Positions 45,096 to 54,173 are shown, numbered from the stretch's first letter. The stretch is DNA of 54,517 nucleotides from Candidatus Caccoplasma merdavium (GCA_018715595.1 DVLI01000015.1:1-54517), one strand, 5' to 3'. Notes: generated by a model from the letters alone, not told the origin. Program-made: numbers and translations.

Positions 45096-46388
45096 ATGAA
45101 CGAGATTCTCATCATTATTTTTCTTATTTTACTGAATGGCCTTTTTTCGATGTCCGAAATAGCCGTTATATCGGCTCGCAAATCCAGTTTGGCATCTGAT
45201 GAAAAGCGCGGGAGCAAGTCTGCCTCCACGGCCCTGAAACTGGCTTGTGAACCCGAAAAATTCCTTTCTACCGTGCAGATAGGCATTACCCTCATAGGTA
45301 TCCTTACCGGTATCTATTCGGGTGCAACCCTTTCGGCCGACTTTGCCGCCTTATTGTTGCAGTGGCATGTCCCTGCCGTATATGCACAACCCTTGGCACA
45401 GACGATTATCGTGATTTTGGTGACCTATTTTACCATCATCTTCGGTGAGTTGGTGCCCAAGCGCATCGGAATGAGTTCGGCCGAGCGCATATCCAAATTG
45501 ATAGCCCCCTTTATGTATTTCATCTCGGTCGTGGCAGCCCCTTTTGTTTGGATATTGGCCAAGAGTACTTCCGTCATGTTTAGCCTGCTGGGAATCAAGG
45601 ACGGCGGCAGTAAGGTTACCGAAGATGAGATAAAGTCGATAATACAGGAAGGCGCCGAAGACGGGGAGGTGCAGGAAGTCGAACAGGACATCATGGAACG
45701 AGTCCTCATCATGGGCGATTTGAAGGTCAATGCGCTGATGACCTATCGCACCGACATGGTGGCTCTTGACATCGCGATGACCCGCGAGGAGGTGAAAGCG
45801 GTTGTGCGCGAAACCGTGCATGAGATGTATCCTGTTATCGACCGCTCTTTCGATGATGTAAAGGGAGTGGTGTCTCTCAAAAATTTGGTCTTCCATCTCG
45901 ATGATGAGGATTTCGATTTCCACTCGGTCATTACGCCGGCCACCTTTTTCCACGAGACGATGAGCGTCTACGATGCCTTGGCTCAGATGAAGGAGAAACG
46001 CATCAGTCAGGCACTGATATGCGATGAGTTTGGTTGTTGCCAAGGAATCATCACCCTGCGCGACATACTCGAAGGGTTGGTCGGTTCTATCGACAGTCCG
46101 CACGAAGACCCCGACATCGTGAAGCGCGCCGACTCCGAGAGTTGGCTGGTCGATGGCCAGTGCTCGTTCTATGATTTCTTGACCTATTTCGATAAAGAAG
46201 AACTTTTCGAGCAGGCCAGTTACAACACGATAAGCGGTCTGTTGCTCGACTTGTTGGAGCATATTCCGCATGCCGGCGAGAAGGTCTCTTGGAACGGGTT
46301 CTCGTTTGAGATTGTCGATATGGACGGTGCCCGCATCGACAAAGTCCTTGTGGAACGTACGGAGGCCGATAGCGAGCCCGAAGAGTAA
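45096..46388 (+). CDS. CNNM/CorC (hemolysin C) family transporter
   Basis: A 430-residue membrane protein. A DUF21/CNNM transmembrane domain (about 1-175; LNGLFSMSEIAVISARKSSL, FGELVPKRIGMSSAER) precedes two CBS domains (about 205-325) and a C-terminal CorC_HlyC domain (about 340-420; SWLVDGQCSFYDFLTYF). The family is linked to magnesium/cobalt efflux. The frame extends 29 codons further upstream, but the promoter -7 box lies in that extension, so the ATG at 45096 is used. Single gene. Confidence 0.92.
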   Translation: MNEILIIIFLILLNGLFSMSEIAVISARKSSLASDEKRGSKSASTALKLACEPEKFLSTVQIGITLIGILTGIYSGATLSADFAALLLQWHVPAVYAQPLAQTIIVILVTYFTIIFGELVPKRIGMSSAERISKLIAPFMYFISVVAAPFVWILAKSTSVMFSLLGIKDGGSKVTEDEIKSIIQEGAEDGEVQEVEQDIMERVLIMGDLKVNALMTYRTDMVALDIAMTREEVKAVVRETVHEMYPVIDRSFDDVKGVVSLKNLVFHLDDEDFDFHSVITPATFFHETMSVYDALAQMKEKRISQALICDEFGCCQGIITLRDILEGLVGSIDSPHEDPDIVKRADSESWLVDGQCSFYDFLTYFDKEELFEQASYNTISGLLLDLLEHIPHAGEKVSWNGFSFEIVDMDGARIDKVLVERTEADSEPEE

Positions 46389-46401
46389 TTATTGTCAGCG
46401 G

Positions 46402-46456
46402 CCACATAGAAACGGGAGGCAGGCGATTTTACCGCCTGCCTCCCGTTTCTATGTGG
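46402..46456. terminator. Very long bidirectional terminator between CorC and pectate lyase genes
   Basis: A perfect 24-bp stem (arms 46402-46425 and 46433-46456) with 7-nt loop, the longest perfect hairpin in the window. Confidence 0.9.
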
Positions 46457-46487
46457 AGCGTGTAGCGAAGCTGTTGTTGGTTCCTCG

Positions 46488-48389
46488 TCATTTGTCGGGT
46501 CTCGCGTCTTGTCCGACGATTTGCCCCGCCAGGTTGTACCAGTTCCCGTCTTTATGGATTAAGAGTTGTCCGTCTTGGAGTATCTTCTTTCCCTTTTCCA
46601 GCCCTGAACGGTTGTCGGTCGTGATGTCGGTGACACCGCTTGCCGAATCTTTGCAGAAGAGGGTGATGGCAAGGCCGCATTGTTTTCCGGCAATGGTAAA
46701 ATCGATGTTGCCACTTGCCGGTTGTTCAGAAAAGTCGAACGTGTGGGAGGTCAATGTTACATTGCCATTTTCGTCTTTGGCGGGGAAAACATATTCGGTG
46801 CTGTTGTAGGTAACGCCATTGAGATTACTGATGTAGGCATCGGCTTCTGCATAATTGTCATATCCGTAGAACTTGATTTTGTCGACCGTGATACCGTCGG
46901 GTAGGGTGATGGTGTATTTTACTCCGGCCGAATATTTAATGCCCTTGACAGAAGATAGTCCGGGAGCATAAGCCTTTCCTTTTTCGTTGGATATGCTTAT
47001 TCCTCCCGAGAAATTATAGGAGGTGGTGGAACCGCTGGTCGTAGAACCGGTGTATGTCTCCGACGACAGCGCGTAAGTTACATATCCGGCCGATTCTTCC
47101 TGGTCCTTGATGCGCTGCAACCAAGCCGGATATTCGACATTGATGACGTTCAGGCACCAGCTCCCGAGAAACTGGTAGCTCGTGCGTCGAATGGCATTCA
47201 GCGAGGTGGGTATGGCGAGCCCTTTGCTGTCGACTTCGGGGTCGGTGTCTTCATAATTGTAGAGGAACCGGTAATAAAGGTGCTGGTATTGGTCGTCATA
47301 GATGGCATATATGGGTTGGTAGGCCATCTCGGGTCTGTATGAAGTGGTGGCAATTTCATATTCGGTATATGTGTAGGTTTTGCCTCCGGTTGTGTAGGAG
47401 CGCGATTTGTTGCGTTTTTTCAGTTTGGTAAAAAAGGCATCATACGTTTGTTCGCCGGTTTCTCCGCCCAACTGTATGAAGCGCCCCCAAATGGCGCTGC
47501 CGGATTTGTCGATGACCCTGCGGTCTTTTTCACCCTCGTCATTGGTAAACTCTTCGATGGCTTTGCCCTCGATTTTGTGGGCATCGAGCCACTCGACGGC
47601 CGATGTGATGGTGGCTTGCAGTTCTTTCGAGGGGTTTTCTACGGTCATCAGGAACGAAAGCAGGCTGGCCGATTCACTTCCGCTGATGGAGGGTAACTCA
47701 TGTGGCCGGCCTTCGGTCGGCAAGAAAGTGGTCGTGTCGTGCTGGGCGCACCAGGCGGCCATCGTGCCGTTGTCGTTTACTTGGCATTTTATGATGACTT
47801 CCAAGCCCTTTTGGAAAGAGGCTTCGCACCGGGCACGCGTCTCGTCGTCGACCAGGTTTTCAAAATCGCCTTTGTTGCCGATGATGTCTTGCAGGAGCCG
47901 CATGACATTGGTTGTCAGGTTGTCGTTGAACGTGATATAGTCTTGGTAGCTGCCATTGCCCGAAAGCGGCCAATATTGTGACCAACCGCCACACCCTTTT
48001 TCTGCCGTGAAAATCAGGTTTAGGGCTTTCATGAAAGCCGTTTTGTATTTTTCTATGCCGGTTTGTTGGTAGACTTTGGCCAGGAAACGCATTTCCTGCG
48101 TGGTGGCTGCGTTGTCGAAGCAGGAGTGTTCGTTGCGCTTGTTGTAGAGCGACTGTTTTTGTTCGGCCGTGAGTTGGTGAAGCTCGTCATTTTTCATCCA
48201 GCCGCCGTTGGTTTTCTGCACATACAATACATCATCGGCAATGCTTTGTGCTTCTTCCGTCCCGTACCATTCCGAACTCATTTTACCTGAGCATACTTGC
48301 GACCAAGTGAGTGATGAGACATCTTGGGCATGTACGGAGAAAAAACTTCCTAATAAAAGGGCTGCTAAGCCCCAAATTCTTTTTTTCAT
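46488..48389 (-). CDS. PL10 pectate lyase with C-terminal extension
   Basis: A 633-residue exported enzyme that cleaves polygalacturonate by beta-elimination. A signal peptide (1-21, ending SVHAQ) precedes a PelA/PL10 catalytic domain (about 30-400; LYVQKTNGGWMKN, HSCFDNAATTQEMRFLAKVY, WSQYWPLSG, ITFNDNLTTNVMRLL). A beta-sandwich module follows (about 420-575). The short tail with NWYNLAGQIV resembles Bacteroidales C-terminal sorting motifs but is shorter than usual. Its unsaturated products suit the GH105 enzyme. Confidence 0.92.
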   Translation of the reverse strand: MKKRIWGLAALLLGSFFSVHAQDVSSLTWSQVCSGKMSSEWYGTEEAQSIADDVLYVQKTNGGWMKNDELHQLTAEQKQSLYNKRNEHSCFDNAATTQEMRFLAKVYQQTGIEKYKTAFMKALNLIFTAEKGCGGWSQYWPLSGNGSYQDYITFNDNLTTNVMRLLQDIIGNKGDFENLVDDETRARCEASFQKGLEVIIKCQVNDNGTMAAWCAQHDTTTFLPTEGRPHELPSISGSESASLLSFLMTVENPSKELQATITSAVEWLDAHKIEGKAIEEFTNDEGEKDRRVIDKSGSAIWGRFIQLGGETGEQTYDAFFTKLKKRNKSRSYTTGGKTYTYTEYEIATTSYRPEMAYQPIYAIYDDQYQHLYYRFLYNYEDTDPEVDSKGLAIPTSLNAIRRTSYQFLGSWCLNVINVEYPAWLQRIKDQEESAGYVTYALSSETYTGSTTSGSTTSYNFSGGISISNEKGKAYAPGLSSVKGIKYSAGVKYTITLPDGITVDKIKFYGYDNYAEADAYISNLNGVTYNSTEYVFPAKDENGNVTLTSHTFDFSEQPASGNIDFTIAGKQCGLAITLFCKDSASGVTDITTDNRSGLEKGKKILQDGQLLIHKDGNWYNLAGQIVGQDARPDK

Positions 48390-48611
48390 GGGAATAGATT
48401 TTGTTTATGGGAGAATTTCTTTACAAGACAATCATTGACCAAGTTACTTAATTTCTGTCTTTAAGCCATCGGCATCTGCCTTTTTTTAGTTAGTTTAACT
48501 TTGTCGCCCGTGGGGTGCCCCCCTGATTTTTGCCCTTGGCCGAGGCGGTAGGTTTGCCGGTATGGGGCCTCTGCCCGGCCGGGTATGGGGAACGGCTGCG
48601 TCTTTGTGTCG
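48390..48611. other. Intergenic DNA upstream of the pectate lyase gene
   Basis: No gene is seen. No minus-strand TAnnTTTG lies upstream of the lyase. TAACTTTG occurs on the plus strand (48496-48503) but leads into no gene. Confidence 0.4.
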
Positions 48612-48652
48612 TAAAAAATCGAAAGGCACCTCCATTGCGGAGGTGCCTTTCG
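48612..48652 (-). terminator. map terminator
   Basis: CGAAAGGCACCTCC and its complement with 5-nt loop (48620-48652), followed on the minus strand by a T6 run. Confidence 0.9.
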
Positions 48653-48666
48653 AAGATATTGGAGTG

Positions 48667-49524
48667 TCAATAGGTCAATATTTCGAGGCCGTTTTCGGTC
48701 ATGAGGAAGGTGTGTTCCCATTGGGCCGAAGGTTTTTCGTCATCGGTGACGACTGTCCACCCGTCGTCTTCGTCGATGAACACATGCCAGTCGCCCATGT
48801 TGATCATGGGTTCGATGGTGAAGACCATACCCGGGACGAGCAACATGCCGGTGCCTTTACGGCCGAAGTGGAGCACTTCCGGCTCTTCGTGGAACGCAAG
48901 CCCCACGCCATGTCCGCAGAGGTCGCGCACGACCGAGAAGCCGTTTTTCTCGGCATGCCGTTGTATGGCGTTGCCGATGTCGCCGACAAAACCGAAAGGC
49001 TTGGCGGCGCGCATGCCTATTTCGAGGCACTCTTTGGTGACACGCACGAGCTTTTCTTTTTCGGGGGTGGTCTTTCCTATGATGAACATGCGCGAAGCGT
49101 CGGAATAGTATCCGTCGAGAATGGTCGATACATCGACGTTGATGATGTCGCCTTCTTGCAGAATTTCGTCTTCACTCGGGATTCCGTGGCACACGACTTC
49201 ATTGATTGAAGTGCAGACGCTCTTGGGAAACCCTTCGTAGTTGAGCGGTGCGGGAATGGCACCGTGCGAAACGGTGTAGTCGAAGACCATGCGGTCGATT
49301 TCCGCGGTCGACATGCCGGCCTTGATTTCACTTTCTATCAAATCGAGTACGCCGGTATTGACCACCCCGCTGCGTCGTATGCCTTCGATTTGTTCGGGCG
49401 TCTTTATCAATTCCCGGCTGGGTACGAGACACCCGTGATTTTGAAAATACAGTATTTTCTTGTCGAGTTCGGTAAGCGGGGCTCCTTTGGTGATTTTCCA
49501 GTTATTGATGATTTTCCTTGACAT
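48667..49524 (-). CDS. map: Methionine aminopeptidase type I
   Basis: Removes the initiator methionine from nascent proteins. The 285-residue enzyme has about 35 extra N-terminal residues before the pita-bread fold (IKTPEQIEGIRRSG). The metal ligands appear as D (INVDVSTILDG), D (YYSDASRMF), H (LCGHGVG), E (FTIEPM) and E (WEHTFLM). The frame continues upstream but lacks coding character and holds promoters, so the ATG at 49524 is used. Single gene. Confidence 0.96.
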   Translation of the reverse strand: MSRKIINNWKITKGAPLTELDKKILYFQNHGCLVPSRELIKTPEQIEGIRRSGVVNTGVLDLIESEIKAGMSTAEIDRMVFDYTVSHGAIPAPLNYEGFPKSVCTSINEVVCHGIPSEDEILQEGDIINVDVSTILDGYYSDASRMFIIGKTTPEKEKLVRVTKECLEIGMRAAKPFGFVGDIGNAIQRHAEKNGFSVVRDLCGHGVGLAFHEEPEVLHFGRKGTGMLLVPGMVFTIEPMINMGDWHVFIDEDDGWTVVTDDEKPSAQWEHTFLMTENGLEILTY

Positions 49525-49540
49525 AATGTGAAATTTACAT

Positions 49541-49695
49541 GCAAAGATAGCAAGGGCCGGGAGCAGAAGCAAGCGGGAAAAGAAAGTTTTCGAGTTTGAT
49601 TGTGACGAGACCCCTTCTGTCTCCTGCAAAGGTAATAAAAGACGGGAGCAGAAACAAGGTGGGGCGAAGAAGTTTTCCGATTTGTTTTTCGTCAG
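49541..49695. repeat. Imperfect tandem duplication upstream of map
   Basis: Two diverged copies, about 85 bp apart, of a block. Each runs gcaaagata/gcaaaggta, then gggagcagaaRcaag, then aagttttcgagtttg/aagttttccgatttg. A related block recurs near 53818-53880 before the Nim-like gene. Confidence 0.6.
49542..49572 (-). promoter_or_regulatory. map promoter (proximal), with a second -7 box at 49627-49634
   Basis: Minus-strand TTG (49572-49570), 20-nt spacer, TATCTTTG (49549-49542). An upstream similar block carries TACCTTTG at 49634-49627, suggesting tandem promoters. Confidence 0.7.
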
Positions 49696-49816
49696 TCCTC
49701 CCCGTAGAGGGAGAATGCCGCCCTTTACGCCAACTCCTGCGGCCTTCGTTTTTTGCGGTGTTCCCAATCATGGCAACATTCCTGCCTGTCGTTTCATGGC
49801 GTGACATATTTTTCAC

Positions 49817-49824
49817 TATCTTTG
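49817..49824 (+). promoter_or_regulatory. -7 box of the GH43-like/esterase operon
   Basis: TATCTTTG, 29 bp before the start codon; an imperfect TTTC stands 21 nt upstream. Confidence 0.6.
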
Positions 49825-49853
49825 TTTTTCAAGAAAAAGAAGAGTTTGTCTCC

Positions 49854-50771
49854 ATGAAAAACCGAATGCTGTCATACTGGCTCGTGTGTCTGAGTGTGGT
49901 TGTGCTCTGTTCTTGTGAGCGGCGTATGGTCTACCTTTCCACCTCGTTCCGTGAGCCGGCAACCGACGGGTTGCGTTTTATATACAGCCACGATGGTTAT
50001 CATTGGGATTCGGTCCCCGGTGTATGGCTCCGGCCGCAAGTGGGGACACAGGCTCTCCTTCGTGACCCCTCCATGATACAAGCCCCCGATGGTACTTTTC
50101 ATTTGGTGTGGACATCGAGCTGGGGCGACGATTATGGCTTCGGATATGCCTCTTCGCGCGATCTTGTCCATTGGTCGGAACAACGGCACATCGCGCTGAT
50201 GCACGACTACGATACCCTTACCCGCAATGTGTGGGCTCCCGAACTTTTTCATGAGTCGTCGGCAGACGAGTATTATATCATTTGGGCATCGGCCATACCG
50301 GGACGTTTCGATGGCACACAACGACTGTATTACACGGTGACGCGTGATTTTTGCGAATTTTCTCCCGCTCGCCTTTTTTATGAGCCGGGCTACAATACCA
50401 TCGACGGGATTGTGGTCAAGCGGGGAGAGCGTGATTATCGACTCATCGTGAAAGACAACCGCAAGCCCGGTTACAGTCATTTGTTTGCCGTGGCGGGGAC
50501 ATCTCCCGTGGGCCCTTGGGGCGACAAGACGCTCCCCTTCACCCCGGAGTGGTCCGAAGGCCCTACCTGCATTCGGGTGGGCGATGATTATCTTATTTAT
50601 TACGACCGCTACCGCAGCTATACGTTCGGAGCGGTGCGTACGCGTGATTTTCAACATTTCGAAGATATTACTTCCCTCATTTCGATTCCCAAAGGTCATA
50701 AACACGGTACCGCCATAAAGGTCGACGCCTCGGTTGTCGAGCGCCTGCTTCGAGCGAGACCCTGCCCCTAA
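49854..50771 (+). CDS. GH43-like beta-propeller glycosidase lipoprotein
   Basis: A 305-residue predicted lipoprotein (signal ending VVVLCSC, Cys about 21) with a five-bladed beta-propeller pattern. Candidate catalytic residues fit GH43: base Asp in LLRDPSMIQ, Asp in TIDGIVVKRG, and acid Glu in SEGPTCIRVGDDYLIYYD. WTSSWGDDYGFGYASSRDLVHWS is typical of the family's blade sequence. The likely substrate is arabinan or xylan side chains, subfamily unknown. It is followed after 12 bp by an esterase gene, so the pair probably debranches the same glycan. Confidence 0.85.
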   Translation: MKNRMLSYWLVCLSVVVLCSCERRMVYLSTSFREPATDGLRFIYSHDGYHWDSVPGVWLRPQVGTQALLRDPSMIQAPDGTFHLVWTSSWGDDYGFGYASSRDLVHWSEQRHIALMHDYDTLTRNVWAPELFHESSADEYYIIWASAIPGRFDGTQRLYYTVTRDFCEFSPARLFYEPGYNTIDGIVVKRGERDYRLIVKDNRKPGYSHLFAVAGTSPVGPWGDKTLPFTPEWSEGPTCIRVGDDYLIYYDRYRSYTFGAVRTRDFQHFEDITSLISIPKGHKHGTAIKVDASVVERLLRARPCP

Positions 50772-50783
50772 AATAAAATCATT

Positions 50784-52187
50784 ATGAAAAAGACACTGAA
50801 ACGATTTCTAATCCTCTGTTCGCTGGCGACATTTCTCGCCCCGTTTGTCGGGGGCAGGCTCTACGCCCAGTCAGGACAACCCTGTTACGAGAACCGTTTT
50901 GAACGGCCGCTCCTCGATGTGTTGCATGAGATTGAACAACATTTTGGCGTGCGTCTCAAAATAGACTCTTCGGCTATGGCCGGACAGATGCTTGCCTATG
51001 CCGACTTTCGCATTCGTCCCTATTCGTTCGAGGAGACGATGCAGAACGTCCTGTCGCCCACAACCTACAAATATGAGCGACAGAAAAAGAATACCTACAA
51101 AGTGAAGGCTTATGAATATTACCGCCGTACCCCCGCCGATGGGAAGAAACTTATTGCCTGGCTGCATGAGAAATATCACAATCGGGCGGAATGGGAGCAA
51201 CGCCGGTCGCTCTTGATGCAGGATTTCAGACGACTTTTGGCGATAGACCCGCTTCTCGAAAAGACGGTTGACACTCCCCGGTATTTCGAGGGAAAAGTCC
51301 GCAAGTACGATGGATACACCGTTCAGAATTTTGCCCTCGAAACGCTTCCCGGCCTGTATGTCTGCGGCTCGATATATGCCCCGAGAAAACGGGGAGACCA
51401 CCCGTTGATTATGATGCCGGCCGGTCACTGGGCGGGAGCCCGTTACAATCCCGATATGCAATATCGCTATGCGGCCTTGGCTCGCAGCGGGGCGGTGTGC
51501 GTCTCTTTCGACCTCGTCGGTTGGGGCGAGTCGGAGATGCAGTTGGGGCAGGCTTCTCATGAGAATGCACTTTCCCAACCGCTGCAATGTCTTTGGGGCT
51601 TGAAGATTCTCGACCGAATGCTCTCTTCCCGCAACGACATCGACACGACGCGCATCGGGGTGTGTGGCGGTTCGGGCGGTGGAACGCTCTCGGTTTTCCT
51701 CACGCTGCTCGACGACCGATATACGGCGGCGGCTCCCGTCATGTCGTTTACTTCGCATTTCGACGGGGGTTGCCCGTGCGAGAGCGGTATGGGTACGACC
51801 CGAGCCTGCGGCGGCAGTTGCAATGCCGAGCTGGCGGCCATTTTTGCGCCCAAGCCGATGCTTGTCGTCTCCGACGGTGGCGACTGGACCGCCAGTGTGC
51901 CCACGCTCGAATATCCCTTCCTGCAAGACATCTATGGGTATTACGATGCGGTAGGGCAGGTGCGTAATGTGCATTTCCCCGAAGAGCGTCATCAGTTTAC
52001 CCCTACCAAACGGAAGGCGGTCTATGATTTCTTTATCGAGATTTTCGACCTTGATGCCGCACGTTGCGACGAGAGTCGGGTCACCATCGAAACACCCGAA
52101 CAGTTGCAGATGTTCGGCGCGGCCGACCGCTTCCCCGAGGGTGCTATTCTTTCCTGGTCGGAATTGATGTCGGCACTCTCCCGGTAA
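50784..52187 (+). CDS. Exported STN-domain alpha/beta-hydrolase (acetyl-xylan-esterase-like)
   Basis: A 467-residue exported protein. A signal peptide (about 1-29, ending LYAQS) precedes a short STN (secretin/TonB N-terminal) module (about 36-108; FERPLLDVLHEIEQHFGVRLKID and YSFEETMQNVL). A large alpha/beta-hydrolase follows, with nucleophile elbow CGGSGGG (S297), a probable acid in SDGGDW and His in EERHQF. STN normally belongs to TonB receptors or anti-sigma-linked sensors, so its fusion to an esterase is unusual. Operon partner of the GH43-like gene. Confidence 0.85.
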   Translation: MKKTLKRFLILCSLATFLAPFVGGRLYAQSGQPCYENRFERPLLDVLHEIEQHFGVRLKIDSSAMAGQMLAYADFRIRPYSFEETMQNVLSPTTYKYERQKKNTYKVKAYEYYRRTPADGKKLIAWLHEKYHNRAEWEQRRSLLMQDFRRLLAIDPLLEKTVDTPRYFEGKVRKYDGYTVQNFALETLPGLYVCGSIYAPRKRGDHPLIMMPAGHWAGARYNPDMQYRYAALARSGAVCVSFDLVGWGESEMQLGQASHENALSQPLQCLWGLKILDRMLSSRNDIDTTRIGVCGGSGGGTLSVFLTLLDDRYTAAAPVMSFTSHFDGGCPCESGMGTTRACGGSCNAELAAIFAPKPMLVVSDGGDWTASVPTLEYPFLQDIYGYYDAVGQVRNVHFPEERHQFTPTKRKAVYDFFIEIFDLDAARCDESRVTIETPEQLQMFGAADRFPEGAILSWSELMSALSR

Positions 52188-52210
52188 CGGAGTTTTTAGA
52201 CATACGACTG

Positions 52211-52241
52211 AAAGGCACCACCCGGCAGGGGTGGTGCCTTT
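52211..52241. terminator. Bidirectional terminator between esterase and GT2 genes
   Basis: A perfect 13-bp stem (aaaggcaccaccc) with 5-nt loop, T-rich flank. Confidence 0.88.
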
Positions 52242-52265
52242 TCGTTTTGAAATATATGGGAACTG

Positions 52266-53204
52266 TCAACGGATAAAGCGCGGACGGAGAAAAAGATGCC
52301 GGTAGAATTTGTACCAGATGATGCGCCACCGCATGTGTGCATATCTCTTGTGCCACATCTCCGAGACTTCACCTCGCCGCACCGGGTCGTCGATGCGCCG
52401 GAGGGCCCGGAGGGCATGGCGGGCAATGCGCCCTTCGACGGCCCATCGGGTGCGACGGGGCAGGTCGATGCGCGACAGCAGTATGTCATAGAGTCGCAGC
52501 AGTTCCACGAGGGCAGTGCCGTCGCGGTGGGCTGTGGGGGTGACCTTTACGTTGTGTTGCCTGAAATTGTTCAGCATCTTGTTGATGTGTGCCACTTTGC
52601 CCTGGCGGGCAATCTCTACCCAGAACAGCCAGTCGCCGTTGAGACGGAATCCGGTGTAACTCCTATCGACAGGAATCGCCGATTTGCGGAAAACGACCAT
52701 GCTGGCGTTGTATATCGTGTTGCATCGCAACATGTTGGCAATAATGAATGCGTTTCCCTCCCACATGTCACACACTTCGCCTCGGGAATAGGCTTTTTTC
52801 ATGCGTTTCTTCATCGGGTGGCTCTCGGCATCGACGAGGCGGCTTTCGGTATAGGCCAGTGTGTAGGAGGGTTCCCGGTCGAGTTGCTCCACACAAGAGG
52901 CGAGAAAGTCGGGTTCGGCAAAGTCGTCGCTCTCGGCAATCCATATATATTCGCCTTGCGACAGGTCAAACCCTCTCTGCCATTGCACGAAGGTCGAACC
53001 GCTGTTCTGCTCGTTATACACGATGTGGGTGATTTTCTCGTTGCCGCGGTAGCGCTCTATGACCTCCCGGGAGTTGTCGGGCGAACAGTCGTCGAGAATG
53101 ATGATTTCAAAATCGCGCCAGGTTTGTGCCAATACCGAGTCGATGCGTTCCTGCAAATAAGGGGCATGACGGTAGTTGGGTATGATGACCGAGACTTTTG
53201 CCAT
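52266..53204 (-). CDS. Family 2 glycosyltransferase
   Basis: A 312-residue GT-A fold enzyme. The nucleotide-sugar domain starts VSVIIPNYRHAPYLQERIDSVL and continues IIILDDCSPDNS. The metal-binding acidic motif is in WIAESDDFAEPDF. The C-terminal part (about 210-312) is basic and rich in Arg, suggesting membrane association. The acceptor is unknown; surface-polysaccharide or lipid-linked glycan synthesis is typical. It stands alone with a plausible -7 box (TACCTTTA at 53221-53228, minus). Confidence 0.9.
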   Translation of the reverse strand: MAKVSVIIPNYRHAPYLQERIDSVLAQTWRDFEIIILDDCSPDNSREVIERYRGNEKITHIVYNEQNSGSTFVQWQRGFDLSQGEYIWIAESDDFAEPDFLASCVEQLDREPSYTLAYTESRLVDAESHPMKKRMKKAYSRGEVCDMWEGNAFIIANMLRCNTIYNASMVVFRKSAIPVDRSYTGFRLNGDWLFWVEIARQGKVAHINKMLNNFRQHNVKVTPTAHRDGTALVELLRLYDILLSRIDLPRRTRWAVEGRIARHALRALRRIDDPVRRGEVSEMWHKRYAHMRWRIIWYKFYRHLFLRPRFIR

Positions 53205-53298
53205 ATATCGGAATTTCGGGTAAAGGTAATGTATGTTTTTTGAACCGGCGAGCCCGCCTTGGAAAAGGGAGCGTCGTCCCCTCGCCGGGGAATCCCTC

Positions 53299-53784
53299 TT
53301 ATCGTATCACTTTGCTTTTGCCGCTCATCGTGTCGATGTCGATGCGGATAATCTCGGTGCGGTGGAATGACTTCTCGGCATATTTCAATCCCACTTCTTT
53401 GTCATTGGGGGAGTATTTGTCGAGAATCATTTCGAGTGCCCGGCGGCGTTCGGTCTCGGGAAGTCCCGTCGATGCCTTTCCTCTCAGTACGATGCTTTCG
53501 TAGGCGGTGGTGAATTTTTGCGAGTAGACGTGTGTCTTGCCCACGACACAGAACGATACCTCTGGGTGGGTGGCGATGCAGCGCAGTTTCCGGCCTTCGG
53601 GGGCGCAGTGTATGTAGAGGCTTTCGGTGCCGTCCCACACAAAATTTACCGGTATGCCGTAGGCGCGGCCTTCGGGGTCGAGGAGTGAGAGAAAGCCGTA
53701 TTCGCCTTCACGCAGCAGTTGTCGGGCTGTTTCTTCGGGAAGAAGCCGGTCTTGCCGGCGCACGTCGTGGTTGTCATATTGCAT
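53299..53784 (-). CDS. Nim-like pyridoxamine 5'-phosphate oxidase-fold flavoprotein
   Basis: A 161-residue split-barrel FMN-binding protein. Motifs follow the Nim/PNPOx-like family: VRRQDRLL near the start, GFLSLLDPEGRAYGIPVNFVWDG, LYIHCAPEGRKLRCI, and the segment VSFCVVGKTHVYSQKFTT. Relatives include nitroimidazole-resistance proteins, but many family members have other reductase roles, so resistance cannot be inferred. Monocistronic with a full consensus promoter. Confidence 0.88.
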   Translation of the reverse strand: MQYDNHDVRRQDRLLPEETARQLLREGEYGFLSLLDPEGRAYGIPVNFVWDGTESLYIHCAPEGRKLRCIATHPEVSFCVVGKTHVYSQKFTTAYESIVLRGKASTGLPETERRRALEMILDKYSPNDKEVGLKYAEKSFHRTEIIRIDIDTMSGKSKVIR

Positions 53785-53817
53785 GGTCGTGGTGCTTTTT
53801 AGAGGAGATTGGTTTTA

Positions 53818-53849
53818 CAAAGATAGGCAAAGACGAGTGCGCAACCAAA
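53818..53849 (-). promoter_or_regulatory. Promoter of the Nim-like gene
   Basis: Minus-strand TTTG (53849-53846), 20-nt spacer, TATCTTTG (53825-53818). Confidence 0.85.
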
Positions 53850-54097
53850 TGAAAAAAAAGTTTTCGAGTTTGACGGTGATGGGTAGCTGTCGGCCTTAGT
53901 CGAAGATGCGGAGAAGCGAGTGTGAGAATGCGAAATTTGTATCATTCAGGGTGTCCTTCCTTGTCATTCCCGACGCAGAGCGGGAATCCAATCCTTTATG
54001 AAAAAAGAGGCTTTCTTAATGGAAACGTTTCATGTAAAAGGCCACGAACCATGGATACCCCGTCGAGCGGAGAATGACAGTCCCCCCCCTTCAAGCG

Positions 54098-54170
54098 AAA
54101 AAGGAGAAGAAGGGAAAAAAGGAAAAAAGGAAAAAAGGAAACAAGCAAAGACACGCAAAATAGAGGAAAA
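54098..54170. repeat. Purine-rich low-complexity tract
   Basis: Reiterated GGAAAAAA units followed by further A/G-rich sequence. The open frame crossing it (53998-54348) is compositionally biased and not taken as a gene. Confidence 0.75.
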
Positions 54171-54173
54171 AGA

